Positions 13,014 to 21,902 of a DNA stretch of 27,070 nt are shown piece after piece (position 1 is the first letter of the stretch; every line of letters begins with the position of its first letter). The notes beneath the pieces were generated by a model, which did no database searches, was not told the DNA's origin, and worked only from the letters and a program-made list of their open reading frames with translations. Position numbers and translations under genes: made by a program. Where the stretch lies: contig JBPCOJ010000131.1 of NCBI GenBank assembly GCA_051000345.1, positions 1-27,070 on the forward strand. The letters run 5' to 3'. The DNA is from JBHENC01 sp051000345 (GTDB taxonomy: Bacteria > Acidobacteriota > Blastocatellia > Pyrinomonadales > Pyrinomonadaceae).

Positions 13014-14396
13014 TTACCTTCTATTCTTAAACTGCTCGTATAGCTCTGTATGGCGGCTCGTCAAAGGGATTTGTCTGCCGTCTATGAAAAGATAGCGGAC
13101 GTTTGTGCGCGCTTCCAAGATGTCGCCGTCCGTGACGACGAGGTTGGCGATTTTGCCCGCTTCAATCGAGCCGAGTCGATCACTTGCGCCGAGAATTTGC
13201 GCGGGGTAAAGCGTGACGGCTTTCAAGGCTTCGGCGCGCGGCAAGCCGAAGGCGGCGGCCATGCCCGCGTGAAAGGGAAGATCGCGGACGTGCGCGCCCG
13301 TGTCGCCCGTCGAAATGCAGAAACGCACTCCCGCCTGCTGCAGCTTCGCGGCGTTCTCGTAAAGCACATCGTAGAAATCATCCTCGCGCGACGGCAGATC
13401 GATGACACCTGTCAAGATCACCGGCACGTTGCGTTCCTTTAAGAATGACGCGGCCTTCCAAGCGTCGTTGCCGCCCATGATAATCGGCTTGAGCTTCATT
13501 TCATCGGCGAAGCGAACGGCGGCGCGAATATCCGTTTCGCGGTCAGCCGTAAAGATCACGGGCATTGTCCCGCGCACCACAGGCACGAGCGCGGCGAGCA
13601 CGACGTTGCGATCCGGGCGCGGCAATTTTTGATCCTGCGCGTAGGCGTCCTGCGATTTGCCGTAGGCTTCTGCATCGCGCAGGAGTTTGCGCAGCTGCTC
13701 GACTTGTTTATCGCGCGTCTTAATAATTTCGCTGAAGTCCGGCGGCGCAACTTGCGCGAAGGCAAAGCCGCCGCCCGATGAACTCGCGCGTGGGAGATTG
13801 ACGACCATCGCGGCTGACGGCGCGACGCTCATTTCGCGCGGGCTGGTTCCGACGAGATTGATGAGCGCGGCTTGGCCGGAAATAGCACCGCCGCGCGGCA
13901 TCGTCAGAACGCTCGTCACGCCGTTGACACGCGTGACGCCGACGTGCGCCGTGTGTGGATTGACGGAAACGATGGCCTGTATGTTCGGATTGTTATCGCC
14001 GATCTCGGAGATGTCCACAGTGCCGGGCGCGCCGCCTTCGATCTCGATGAGGCCGAGCGATGTTCCGGCGTCGATCATGCCGGGATAAACGCTCAATCCG
14101 CGCGCGTCTATTTCCTGCGCTCCGGCTGGCACTTGCACGCTTGCGCCGACGGCGTCGATTTTGCCGTCGCGTATCACGACTGTGCCGTTTTCTATTTCAA
14201 CGCCGCTGACGGTCACGATGCGCGCGTTGCGAATCGCATAAGTCGCGCGCGCAGGACTTGGATTTATTTGTTGCGCTTTCGCGCTACGCGCCGCCGTGAA
14301 ACCCAAGACAGCAAGCGTTGCCGAAAATGTTAAGAGGACGAAGAAAAGTTTTATGTCGCAAAGTTTTGCGCGGTAAAGTTTTTTGTCGCGTGGCAT
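13014..14396 (-). CDS. secreted amidohydrolase-fold protein lacking HxH (460 aa)
   Basis: A signal peptide (about 1-42, LFFVLLTFSATLAVLGFTAARSAKAQ) is followed by the amidohydrolase N-terminal beta-sandwich (TYAIRNARIVTVSG) and the strand VYPGMIDAGTS (104-113), where active members have HxH after the Asp. The C-terminal LGSIEAGKIANLVV and IDGR segments are normal for the superfamily. The metal site is therefore probably absent or rebuilt. The frame extends to 14477 inside the upstream gene, but ATG 14396 precedes the signal peptide and is preferred; its RBS is weak. It is the third gene of a leftward operon of related proteins and is closest to the gene at 15942. Confidence 0.83.
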   Translation of the reverse strand: MPRDKKLYRAKLCDIKLFFVLLTFSATLAVLGFTAARSAKAQQINPSPARATYAIRNARIVTVSGVEIENGTVVIRDGKIDAVGASVQVPAGAQEIDARGLSVYPGMIDAGTSLGLIEIEGGAPGTVDISEIGDNNPNIQAIVSVNPHTAHVGVTRVNGVTSVLTMPRGGAISGQAALINLVGTSPREMSVAPSAAMVVNLPRASSSGGGFAFAQVAPPDFSEIIKTRDKQVEQLRKLLRDAEAYGKSQDAYAQDQKLPRPDRNVVLAALVPVVRGTMPVIFTADRETDIRAAVRFADEMKLKPIIMGGNDAWKAASFLKERNVPVILTGVIDLPSREDDFYDVLYENAAKLQQAGVRFCISTGDTGAHVRDLPFHAGMAAAFGLPRAEALKAVTLYPAQILGASDRLGSIEAGKIANLVVTDGDILEARTNVRYLFIDGRQIPLTSRHTELYEQFKNRR

Positions 14397-14452
14397 GTGT
14401 TTTTCGTTCAACGGTTTCTTGCTTATCAAATTCTTATTCACACGGGTTTTGC

Positions 14453-15949
14453 TCAACGGTTGTTTCCTCCATCCCACGCATCATCATCGTCTGTGTAGGC
14501 GGGACGGCGTCCGCGCGGAACGGGCGGCGGCGTGCCGCCTTGCGCAGGCGCGCGGTTCGGTTCGGCGGCTTCGAGGCGCGTGCGTTCGGCTTGCAGTTCG
14601 GCGCGGCGTGCTAAGTCCTGCTGGCGGTCAAAGAACACATCGCCGTCGATAAACGTGGTATCGACACGCGCATAGACGCTCAAAGGGTTCGCGTTCCAGA
14701 TGGCGAGGTCAGCGTCCTTGCCGACATCTATGGAGCCGACGCGCGCTTCTATGCCGAGTTGCTGCGCCGGATTCAAGGTGATTGTGCGCAAGGCTTCGTC
14801 TTCGGTGAGGCCGCCGTACTTCATCATCTTGGCGGCTTCGATGTTAAGACGGCGCGCGCGTTCATCCGAATCCGAATTGAGCGAGACGTTGACGCCCGCG
14901 CGCATTAAGATCGCCGTGTTATAGGGAATCGCATCGTAAGCCTCTAATTTGTAGCCCCAGAAATCCGCGAAGGTGGAAACGCCCGCGCCGTGCTCGGCAA
15001 TTTCCTTGGCGACCTTATAGGCTTCTAGGCCATGCTGGAATGTTCTGACCTTGAAGCCGAATTCATTGGCGAGATTTATCAGCATCAGAATTTCATCAGA
15101 GCGATAACTATGGCAATGCACGAAGCGCTTGCCTTCGAGCACTTCGACGAGCGGCTCTAGCTGCAAATCGCGGCGCGGCGGGATCAAACTCTTTTCGCCG
15201 CGCGATGTGCGCGCGCGATATTCGTCCCAAGTGCTTTTATAATCGCGCGCGCGCGTGAAGGCATCGCGGATGGTTTCTTCGACGCCCATGCGCGTCGCAG
15301 GGTAGCGCGGCGTTTGGCCGGGCAAGCGAAAGTTGGAGCGCTTCGGATTTTCGCCGAGTGCGAATTTGATGCCGGGCATCGCGCCGGGAAAAATGAATTC
15401 TTCGACGGGACGCCCGTACTTGATTTTGACGACGGTGTTTTGTCCGCCGATGGAATTGCCGGAGCCGTGCAGTATGTTGAGCGTCGTCGTGCCGCCCGCG
15501 AGTTCGCGGTAGAGATCGACGTCCGTCGGATTGAGCACGTCCCGAATGCGCACCATCGAAGTAACGGATAAGGTCAATTCATTGACGGCATCGCTCATCG
15601 AGTGCGAGTGGCAATCAATGATGCCGGGCATCACGTATTTGCCTGTCGCGTCGATCACGCGCGCGTTCGCGCCTGCACGCAAGTTTTGGCCGACGGCGCT
15701 GATCTTCCCATTGCGAAGCAGCACGTCAGTGTTCGGCAGCGTGCCGTGCGAGACGGTCATCACGGTGGCGTTGCGAATCAAGGTTTCCGGCGAAGCGTCG
15801 GCGTTGCTGTTGCGGCGCTGCGATGATCTGTCCTGCGCGTGCGCGCTGCCGTTTCGCGTGCCGGACGTTCCGGTGGCGGCGAAGACGTTCAGCGCGAGAA
15901 AGAGCGCGAGCAGTTTTCCGTTGCAGGTTTGTGCGTTGAGCTTAAACAT
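14453..15949 (-). CDS. secreted metal-dependent amidohydrolase (498 aa)
   Basis: PF01979-type hydrolase with the metal site in order: HSHS (His114, His116) after VMPGIID, Lys195 in MPGIKFALGENPK as the likely carboxylated lysine, His278/His280 in FVHCHSYR, His306 in FQHGLEAYK and Asp360/Asp362 in NSDSDERAR. A signal peptide occupies about residues 1-30. It most resembles imidazolonepropionase-like or peptide/dipeptide-hydrolysing amidohydrolases. The substrate cannot be told. It overlaps the 15942 gene by 8 bases and is the only member of the operon with a complete metal motif. Confidence 0.87.
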   Translation of the reverse strand: MFKLNAQTCNGKLLALFLALNVFAATGTSGTRNGSAHAQDRSSQRRNSNADASPETLIRNATVMTVSHGTLPNTDVLLRNGKISAVGQNLRAGANARVIDATGKYVMPGIIDCHSHSMSDAVNELTLSVTSMVRIRDVLNPTDVDLYRELAGGTTTLNILHGSGNSIGGQNTVVKIKYGRPVEEFIFPGAMPGIKFALGENPKRSNFRLPGQTPRYPATRMGVEETIRDAFTRARDYKSTWDEYRARTSRGEKSLIPPRRDLQLEPLVEVLEGKRFVHCHSYRSDEILMLINLANEFGFKVRTFQHGLEAYKVAKEIAEHGAGVSTFADFWGYKLEAYDAIPYNTAILMRAGVNVSLNSDSDERARRLNIEAAKMMKYGGLTEDEALRTITLNPAQQLGIEARVGSIDVGKDADLAIWNANPLSVYARVDTTFIDGDVFFDRQQDLARRAELQAERTRLEAAEPNRAPAQGGTPPPVPRGRRPAYTDDDDAWDGGNNR

Positions 15950-18212
15950 TTTTCCTATCTCTAAAAACAGTTGCTTGCTGTGGCGGCGGGCGCGTGCCTG
16001 TGAAGGATGTTGCGCCTAATTCGGTTGATGAAACGGTGCCGCGCATTTCGTTGCCGCTGACGGTTCCGGTGACGGAAATCTCGACGGTGCGGCCTTCGAC
16101 GTTGGCGCGCGTCGTAAAGCGAAAGCTGTCTGTGCCTGCCGAGCCGTTGCTTAATTCGGAAGTGCCGAATGAACTTTGGATCGTGCCGGAGAGATTCGCA
16201 CCCTCCTGTCTGATCGTCAGCGTGCCGGGAACTTCGCGCTCGCCGATGGCGATGTTCAGCGTCCATGTCCCTGAAAGATTCGGCGCGGAAGACGTTGTAG
16301 TTGTTGATTGCTGTTGCGATGTTTCTTCTGTGCGCGATGGCGGCGACGTAGTTGTTGTTTGCGATGGCGGTGTTGACGGCGGCGTTGTCGTTTGCGCGGG
16401 CGATGCCGACGGAGTTACTGCGCCGCCCGGACGATTGCCTGTGTTGCCGCCGCCGCTATTGGGACGCGTGCCGTTGAACGTGCCGGGGCCGCGCCCGACG
16501 ATTTGCACTGTGCCGCGCATTTCGTTGCCGGTGATCGTGCCGACGAAGGCCGCTTCGGTGGTTTGGCCGCTGACGGTGACGGGAACAGTGAATTGTATGT
16601 TGCCGCCCGCGCCGACGGACGCGCTGGAAATTGCGTTTGAGCCGAGCGCGCCCTGAATCGAGCCGCGCAAATTGTCGCCTTCCTGTTGCAGCAGAAGCGT
16701 GACGGCGGCGCTGCCCGCGCCCAAGTCAACGGCGAGCGCCCATGTGCCGCTTGCCAGACCCGTGCCGCCGCCCGCGCCCGATGGAGCAGCAGCAGGGCGC
16801 AGTTCGACGGGGCGTCCATCGATGAAGACTTGCGTGATGCGCGTCGCTTTGTCGAAGAGATCGCCGCGCGTCACGACGAGGTTCGCAATCTTGCCTGTTT
16901 CAATCGAGCCTAAACGATCCGCGACGCCGAAGAGTTCTGCCGGGCGAATCGTCATCGCGCGCAGAGCTTCATCGCGCGGCAAACCGTTTTCAATCGCCTT
17001 CAGTGCGTTCGGAAGAAAGTCCGCGATGTTGGTCATCTGGCCTGACTGAAAGGCAAAGCGAACGCCCGCCGCCGCCAAGCGTCCGGCTGTCTTCGGCGCA
17101 TCGATTCGCTCGCGCAGCACGCGCAAGGGGTCTGGGTCGGCTTCCGGCACTTGCGCCGAAGTGCGTTTCGGTAGATTCAATGAAAGCAGCACCGGCACGT
17201 TTTGCGCGCGCAAGCGATCCGTCACCTTCCAAGCCTCCGCGCCGCCCGCGATCATCGGCGACAAATCGAATTCGCGCGCCAGATCGAGCGCGCGAATTAT
17301 CTCGCGTTCGGTGTTGGCGTAGAGCACGACGGGCATTTGTCTTTTCGTGACGGGAATAAGCGCTTGGAGTGATTTGTCTTGTTCGGGACGACGCAAGCCG
17401 CGCGGGTTGCGTTCGTAAATCGCATTGGCGCGCAGATAACGGTCTGTGTCGAGCAGAATCTGGCGTAGCGCGGAGAACACGCCGAGCAGCGATTGCGGAT
17501 AGCCGCCCGTGCGCAAGGGCGTAAAGCCGACGTGCATGGCAACGGGCGCGCGAACGATCATTTGCTGCGGCGTGTCGCCTGCGAGATTGATGAAGGCGGA
17601 TTGGCCTATGAAGATGCCTTCGCGCGGAATCGTCAGCGCGGATGTGATGCCAACATTGCGGGCTGATTCGATTTGATCGCCGCCGGAGCGTAAAAGGTCT
17701 GCGGCGCTCGTTTCGGGTTGCAGTCCGGGCGGCTGCGTCGAGTTGGGCGCATTGGTCGTTGCCGGATCAGTCGAAACGACGCGAATCGGAATGCCTGCCG
17801 CTGCTGCCGCGCCGGGTCGCGCCGTGTTCTGCGCGGATGATGTGGAAATGCCGAGCGAGGTGTAGGCGTCGATCAAGCCCGGATAAATGGTCAAGCCTGT
17901 GCCGTCGATGATGCGCGCGTCCGCCGGAACTTTGACGCCCGCGCCGACGGCGTTAATGAGTCCGTTGCGAATGACGAGTGTGCCGCGTTCGATAGTGTTG
18001 CCGCTGACGGTCACGATGCGCGCGTTCGTGATCGCGTAAGTGTCGATGGCGCTATTGCCCTGCGCGCGAACTGAAAAAGTGGCGGCGGGCAAAAGGAGCG
18101 CGGCAGCAGCGAAGAAAACGAGCAAGGCGATGAGCGTCGCATTCATCTTTGCGCGGCGGCGTCCGAATCGGCGTCGCGGCTGTGAAATGAAATTTGGCAT
18201 AGACTTTTGCAT
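15942..18212 (-). CDS. secreted amidohydrolase-fold protein with duplicated beta domains (756 aa)
   Basis: A signal peptide (about 23-51) precedes an amidohydrolase domain (about 57-480) whose first metal motif is replaced (IYPGLIDAYTSLG, 109-121, no HxH). Two homologous beta-rich domains of about 100 residues follow, each opening SGTW(A/T)L and closing FNGTRP or FTGTRP. They are joined by a Ser/Thr/Pro linker (about 595-650). The repeats resemble lipocalin-like or carbohydrate-binding beta barrels, but no family is certain. First gene of a three-gene leftward operon. ATG 18212 is used; the ATG at 18200 is also possible. Confidence 0.83.
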   Translation of the reverse strand: MQKSMPNFISQPRRRFGRRRAKMNATLIALLVFFAAAALLLPAATFSVRAQGNSAIDTYAITNARIVTVSGNTIERGTLVIRNGLINAVGAGVKVPADARIIDGTGLTIYPGLIDAYTSLGISTSSAQNTARPGAAAAAGIPIRVVSTDPATTNAPNSTQPPGLQPETSAADLLRSGGDQIESARNVGITSALTIPREGIFIGQSAFINLAGDTPQQMIVRAPVAMHVGFTPLRTGGYPQSLLGVFSALRQILLDTDRYLRANAIYERNPRGLRRPEQDKSLQALIPVTKRQMPVVLYANTEREIIRALDLAREFDLSPMIAGGAEAWKVTDRLRAQNVPVLLSLNLPKRTSAQVPEADPDPLRVLRERIDAPKTAGRLAAAGVRFAFQSGQMTNIADFLPNALKAIENGLPRDEALRAMTIRPAELFGVADRLGSIETGKIANLVVTRGDLFDKATRITQVFIDGRPVELRPAAAPSGAGGGTGLASGTWALAVDLGAGSAAVTLLLQQEGDNLRGSIQGALGSNAISSASVGAGGNIQFTVPVTVSGQTTEAAFVGTITGNEMRGTVQIVGRGPGTFNGTRPNSGGGNTGNRPGGAVTPSASPAQTTTPPSTPPSQTTTTSPPSRTEETSQQQSTTTTSSAPNLSGTWTLNIAIGEREVPGTLTIRQEGANLSGTIQSSFGTSELSNGSAGTDSFRFTTRANVEGRTVEISVTGTVSGNEMRGTVSSTELGATSFTGTRPPPQQATVFRDRKNV

Positions 18213-18238
18213 CCCTGAAAATGGAATTCACGTCGAAG

Positions 18239-18265
18239 GCGTTTTCCGTGTGTCTGGGAAAACGC
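18239..18265 (-). promoter_or_regulatory. leader hairpin of the amidohydrolase operon
   Basis: GCGTTTTCC (18239-18247) pairs perfectly with GGAAAACGC (18257-18265) around 9 bases, 26 bases upstream of the ATG at 18212. There is no T-run leftward, so it is more likely a leader structure or protein site than a terminator. The rest of the 18213-18514 gap holds the terminator at 18458 and the 12-bp palindrome CGAGCGCGCTCG near 18355; no convincing promoter was found. Confidence 0.4.
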
Positions 18266-18457
18266 GACAAATAAAAATTCTGATTGGCGTAAGAGAAAGA
18301 GAAACCGCGCTCGCATACGAAGCTTATGGTTCGGCGGAAAATATTTCATTCAGCGAGCGCGCTCGTTGTTACGCGATGCACGCGCGGAAAGTTTCGCACG
18401 GCGGCGGAAGACGCGAAGCGCCGAACAACTTTGAACGATTGCTGTTCTTTAATGAAA

Positions 18458-18487
18458 ACGGGCGCGCTGAAAAATCAACGCGCCCGT
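18458..18487 (-). terminator. rho-independent terminator after the lipoprotein genes
   Basis: ACGGGCGCG (18458-18466) pairs perfectly with CGCGCCCGT (18479-18487). Read leftward the stem is followed by TTTTCATT, just after the stop at 18515. Confidence 0.7.
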
Positions 18488-18514
18488 GTATTTCGCTGAG
18501 AGCGCGAGTAAGGG

Positions 18515-18910
18515 TTAGGGTGTTTGGTTATTGCCCTTCATATTGCCGTTCATATTACCGCCCATGTTGCCGCCCTTCATATTGCCGCCCATGTTGCTGT
18601 TGCGGTTCATCATGCGGCTGTTGCCATTCATCATGTTGCCGTTCATATTACCGCCCATGTTGCCGTTGTTCATGTTGTCTGTGGTGGCGATTCCGGCTGT
18701 GTTGGCGTTGCCGTTGTCGTTCGTCATAACGGCGGTGTTGGAGCTGACGGTGTTGCCGTTGGCGTTGGCGGGCATGTTAGCGTTGGTGTTGACGACGCCC
18801 GTATCGACGCCGTTGGCGTTATTCGTGTTAGTGTCGGTGGTGCTGCATCCGGCGGCGAAAGCGGCGAGCGCGGCGCCCGTCAAAAGTGCTGCGAGTTTAT
18901 TCTTAGTCAT
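18515..18910 (-). CDS. Asn/Gly/Met-repeat lipoprotein (131 aa)
   Basis: A lipoprotein signal ends AAFAAGC, with Cys22 as the lipidated residue. After about 60 residues of Asn/Thr/Ala the protein becomes a tandem repeat of NMGGNMNGNM-type units. No catalytic domain is present. The first 28 residues are nearly the same as those of the 19021 gene, and the upstream leader also resembles that gene's leader, so the two arose by duplication. The Met/Asn repeat could be metal- or surface-binding. CAGGAG precedes the ATG. Confidence 0.75.
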   Translation of the reverse strand: MTKNKLAALLTGAALAAFAAGCSTTDTNTNNANGVDTGVVNTNANMPANANGNTVSSNTAVMTNDNGNANTAGIATTDNMNNGNMGGNMNGNMMNGNSRMMNRNSNMGGNMKGGNMGGNMNGNMKGNNQTP

Positions 18911-18930
18911 AGTATCTCCTGAAAGTTTAG

Positions 18931-18945
18931 GTGTCCGTCGGACAC
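18931..18945. promoter_or_regulatory. short palindrome in the lipoprotein leader
   Basis: GTGTCC-GTC-GGACAC, 21 bases upstream of the lipoprotein ATG. It may be an operator or leader stem. Confidence 0.3.
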
Positions 18946-19020
18946 AGAATCGAGAAAAATTGTTGAAGGGTGAATCGCGCCGTTTGTTGCCGACGCGCTC
19001 CCATTGCTGTTGCTGGCAGC

Positions 19021-19566
19021 TTACTTGTTCATGTTGGTCATTGAATCGCCTGCGGAAACCTGAAGATCGTTTTTGACGCTTTTGACATCCTTGACGCCTT
19101 TGGCAAGCATTTCGGCCTTTGCTTTCTGGCCTTGATTGGCGACTGTGCCGCGCAGCGTGACGACGTTGTTATTGACATCGACGTTGATGGTCGAGTCTCT
19201 CAGATCGTCTGCATTGGAGAGCACTGTGCGCGTCTTCGTCCACAGCCAGCCGTCTTCGAGACCGCTGCCGATGGTGTTGCCAGCCTTCTTCGCGTCTTCG
19301 GAGAAGCGTACTTTATCTTTATCGTAATCTTCGCGCGTCATGTTGGCATTGTAGGTGCGCGTGGTCGTCGTAGTCGTCGTGTTGCTACCGGCGTTGGCGT
19401 TCATCATGCCGGTGTTGGCGGCGGGCATCGCGGTGGTGTTCGCGGTGTTGGCGGTCGTCGCAGAATTCGTGTTGGTCGTCGTTGTCGTATCCGTGGTGCT
19501 GCACGCGGCGGCGAACGCGGCGAGCGCGGCGCTGGCGATAAGCACGGCTATTTTGTTTTTCGTCAT
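19021..19566 (-). CDS. BON-domain lipoprotein (181 aa)
   Basis: A lipobox (AAFAAAC, Cys22) is followed by a Thr/Asn-rich linker (about 23-75) and a BON domain at about 105-172 (WTKTRTVLSNADDLRDSTINV then VTLRGTV and VKDVKSVKNDLQV), the phospholipid-associated fold of OsmY-like periplasmic proteins. It probably acts at the envelope, possibly under stress. AGGAG precedes the ATG. It shares its signal region with the neighbouring Asn-rich lipoprotein. Confidence 0.86.
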   Translation of the reverse strand: MTKNKIAVLIASAALAAFAAACSTTDTTTTTNTNSATTANTANTTAMPAANTGMMNANAGSNTTTTTTTRTYNANMTREDYDKDKVRFSEDAKKAGNTIGSGLEDGWLWTKTRTVLSNADDLRDSTINVDVNNNVVTLRGTVANQGQKAKAEMLAKGVKDVKSVKNDLQVSAGDSMTNMNK

Positions 19567-19798
19567 GGTTTCTCCTCTAAAATTTAGTGCATCCGATGAA
19601 CTTCAAATCTGATAACCCGATGCCGAAAACACACAAACAATTCGGCGCGACAGTGTTCACGCGTCTGCTTTTCTCACGTTTGAATTGGCGTTAGGAATCA
19701 AATGCTCTTCGGTAACGCCGCCTATTAAATCAGTTATCGGCAAAAGACGCAAGAAAACAGTGCTGCCGCGCGGCGGAATTTTCCAGACGGCGAGATGA

Positions 19799-19827
19799 TT
19801 GGACAGGGAAATTTATTTCCTTATGAT
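19799..19827 (+). promoter_or_regulatory. candidate promoter of the DUF1622 gene
   Basis: TTGGAC (19799-19804), 17 bases, TATGAT (19822-19827), 53 bases before the GTG start. The 19567-19879 gap otherwise shows only a 7-bp inverted repeat (19687-19693 and 19713-19719). Confidence 0.4.
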
Positions 19828-19879
19828 AAGCAAACTTTTGAGAGGCCGCGCACCGCTTTCGCGCTAAAGGAAAAACATT

Positions 19880-20329
19880 GTGTTGACAGTTCACGGGTTT
19901 TTATTAATTGAGGAAGCAGGGCGCGCCGCTTTGCTGACGCCGAAACAAGCGGGCGCGGAAGACCTGATCTTCAATGCTGTGCTGTGGCTCAAGCTGGTAG
20001 TCGAAGTCACGGGCGCAGTTATCATAGGGCTTGGCCTCGTCGCCGCCGTTTATCAATTTGCGCGTGCGCTCGCGCCGCCGCAACTCGAAAGCTATAACCA
20101 TATACGCTTGACGCTGGCGCGCTATCTCGCTCTCGCGCTCGAATTTCAACTCGGCGCGGATATTCTTGCGACGGCGATTGCGCCCTCTTGGGATCGAATC
20201 GGCAAGCTCGGCGTCATCGCGGTTATTCGCACCACGCTCAACTTTTTTCTGACGCGCGAAATGAAGGAAGAGCGCGAAGGCTTGACGAAGACGGGCGTGC
20301 CGGAAGTCGATGCGCCGCCCGTTCACTAA
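19880..20329 (+). CDS. DUF1622 family membrane protein (149 aa)
   Basis: Two or three hydrophobic helices (about 30-60, 85-105 and 115-125) carry the family's characteristic pieces: IRLTLARYLALALEFQLGAD, TAIAPSWDRIGKLGVIAVIR and TTLNFFLTREM. The role of DUF1622 proteins is unknown. The start is GTG at 19880, with AAGGA 8 bases upstream. Confidence 0.85.
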   Translation: MLTVHGFLLIEEAGRAALLTPKQAGAEDLIFNAVLWLKLVVEVTGAVIIGLGLVAAVYQFARALAPPQLESYNHIRLTLARYLALALEFQLGADILATAIAPSWDRIGKLGVIAVIRTTLNFFLTREMKEEREGLTKTGVPEVDAPPVH

Positions 20330-20333
20330 ACCA

Positions 20334-20470
20334 CTATGCACTGAAAGTGCATAGGTTTGGGCGAGACTGAAAGTCACGCCGCTTCTTGATTAAAAGTTAG
20401 CGACATGCCACGTCGCGCATTAGATTTCTGCGGAGTGCTTCGCAACTGAAAGTCTTGCGCTGAAAGCGCA
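20334..20470. repeat. cluster of CTGAAAG stem-loops
   Basis: Four hairpins share the core CT-GAA-AG with a GAA loop: 20334-20354 (9 bp, perfect), 20360-20380 (8 bp with one mismatch), 20441-20459 (7 bp with a bulge) and 20456-20470 (6 bp, perfect, overlapping the previous one). Another stem (GCGAC/GTCGC, 20400-20416) lies between. The region separates two convergent genes. Confidence 0.65.
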
Positions 20471-20545
20471 TAGTTTCGACAAACGCACTGGAACAATGAA
20501 TCGAATCAGCGAACCGAATTGCCGGATAGCTGATTTCCGAACAAT

Positions 20546-21817
20546 TCAAATAGTGCTTGCCGCCGGGATTTCTTCTGCCTTTGTGCGTTCGACTGAAAAA
20601 CGGCGCGCGAAATATGTAGCGAGCAGAAAGGCCGCGAGCATAATGAAGGCGGCTGTCCAGAAGGTGTTCAGCAAGGATTGGTCGCTCAAGTTGTGTCGTT
20701 TGTGGTCAGCGCCGCTTGTGACAATCGCGCTGTAAATAAGCGCCGCAGAAATAAGCGGGCCGACTGTGCGCGCGAGGCTGGCGACGGATTGCGTGACGCC
20801 CAAGATTGCGCCCTGCTCACCACGCCCCGCCGATTTCGAGGCAAGGCTCGTTAGCGCCGGAGTCGCCAGCGATTGCCCGAAGGCGAATGCGCCGCCGACG
20901 ATAAGCAGCCACGCCAATCCCGTCTGCGGCCCCGTCAACGGAAGCACAAACAAACTCGCCGTAAACATTAGCGCGCCCGCGACGATGAGCGCGGATTCAC
21001 CGAAACGCCCGACGAGCCGCCCGATCAACCCGCCCTGCACGATGGCGCTGACGACGCCGATAAAAACAAAGAGCCAGCCCGTGTCATGCGCGTCGTAGCC
21101 GAAGCGGTACATCGTAAAAAACGAGAACGACGTGGTCATCATCGAAAACGCCACGATGAACAGAAAGTAAATCAAAAGCACGACGGCGAGACTGCGCTGC
21201 TTTAATGATTGCAGAAGTTGCGACCATCTGCCGGTTGCCGCCGAGACGCGCGCCGGATGATCCTTCGTCACGGTTTCGGGCAAAGTAAAATAAAGAAGTA
21301 TCGCGTTGCAGAAGGCGAGTCCGGCGGCAAACAAAAAAGGCACGTCGTTGCCCCAGCGACTAAGCACGCCGCCGAGTCCCGGCCCTAAAATAAATCCGAG
21401 TCCGAACGCCGCGCCGATCATGCCCATGCCCTTCGCGCGATTTTCCGGCGTCGTCACGTCCGCGATGTAAGCCTGTGCCGTCGAAATATTGCCGCCCGTA
21501 ATGCCGTCGATAATGCGCCCCAAGAAAAGCATCCACAGCGTCGTCGCAAAACCTAAAATGAGAAACCCTAGGCTCGTTCCCAAGAGACTAATAAGCAGCA
21601 CCGGACGCCTGCCGTACTTGTCCGAGAGGCGGCCTAAGATCGGCGTAAAGATCAACTGCATGACGGAGTAGGAAGCGACGAGCAGGCCGACGGCGCGCGG
21701 CGTCGCGTTAAATTTCGTGCCTTCCACATAAAAGGGCAGCACGGGAATGACGATGCCGAAGCCGACGAGGTCTATGAAAACCGTGATGAAGATAACGAGC
21801 AGTGGCGAGCGTTTCAT
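20546..21817 (-). CDS. MFS drug:H+ antiporter, TetA-like
   Basis: A 423-residue, 12-helix transporter. Asp16 in helix 1, motif A GRLSDKYGRRPVLL (62-75), R101-x-x-D-G and motif C (GAAFGLGFILGPGLGG, 135-150) mark it as a drug efflux antiporter of the TetA/multidrug group. Length and helix pattern are normal. The substrate cannot be inferred. It is a single leftward gene separated from the DoxX gene by 85 AT-rich bases with GTGAATAGTGAA-like repeats. Confidence 0.9.
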   Translation of the reverse strand: MKRSPLLVIFITVFIDLVGFGIVIPVLPFYVEGTKFNATPRAVGLLVASYSVMQLIFTPILGRLSDKYGRRPVLLISLLGTSLGFLILGFATTLWMLFLGRIIDGITGGNISTAQAYIADVTTPENRAKGMGMIGAAFGLGFILGPGLGGVLSRWGNDVPFLFAAGLAFCNAILLYFTLPETVTKDHPARVSAATGRWSQLLQSLKQRSLAVVLLIYFLFIVAFSMMTTSFSFFTMYRFGYDAHDTGWLFVFIGVVSAIVQGGLIGRLVGRFGESALIVAGALMFTASLFVLPLTGPQTGLAWLLIVGGAFAFGQSLATPALTSLASKSAGRGEQGAILGVTQSVASLARTVGPLISAALIYSAIVTSGADHKRHNLSDQSLLNTFWTAAFIMLAAFLLATYFARRFSVERTKAEEIPAASTI

Positions 21818-21902
21818 AAATAGTCGATGGTGAATAGTGAACGATGAATGGCAGCAAAAGGAAAATTCGATTGTTTATTAATTATTCACTCTTCAACAAC
21901 GT

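Noticed and set aside
15994..16656. 220-codon plus-strand frame
   Set aside because: Antisense shadow of the GC-rich beta-domain region of the 756-aa secreted protein.
18531..19076. 181-codon plus-strand hydrophobic frame
   Set aside because: Antisense of the NMGG repeats of the lipoprotein; low complexity and no RBS.
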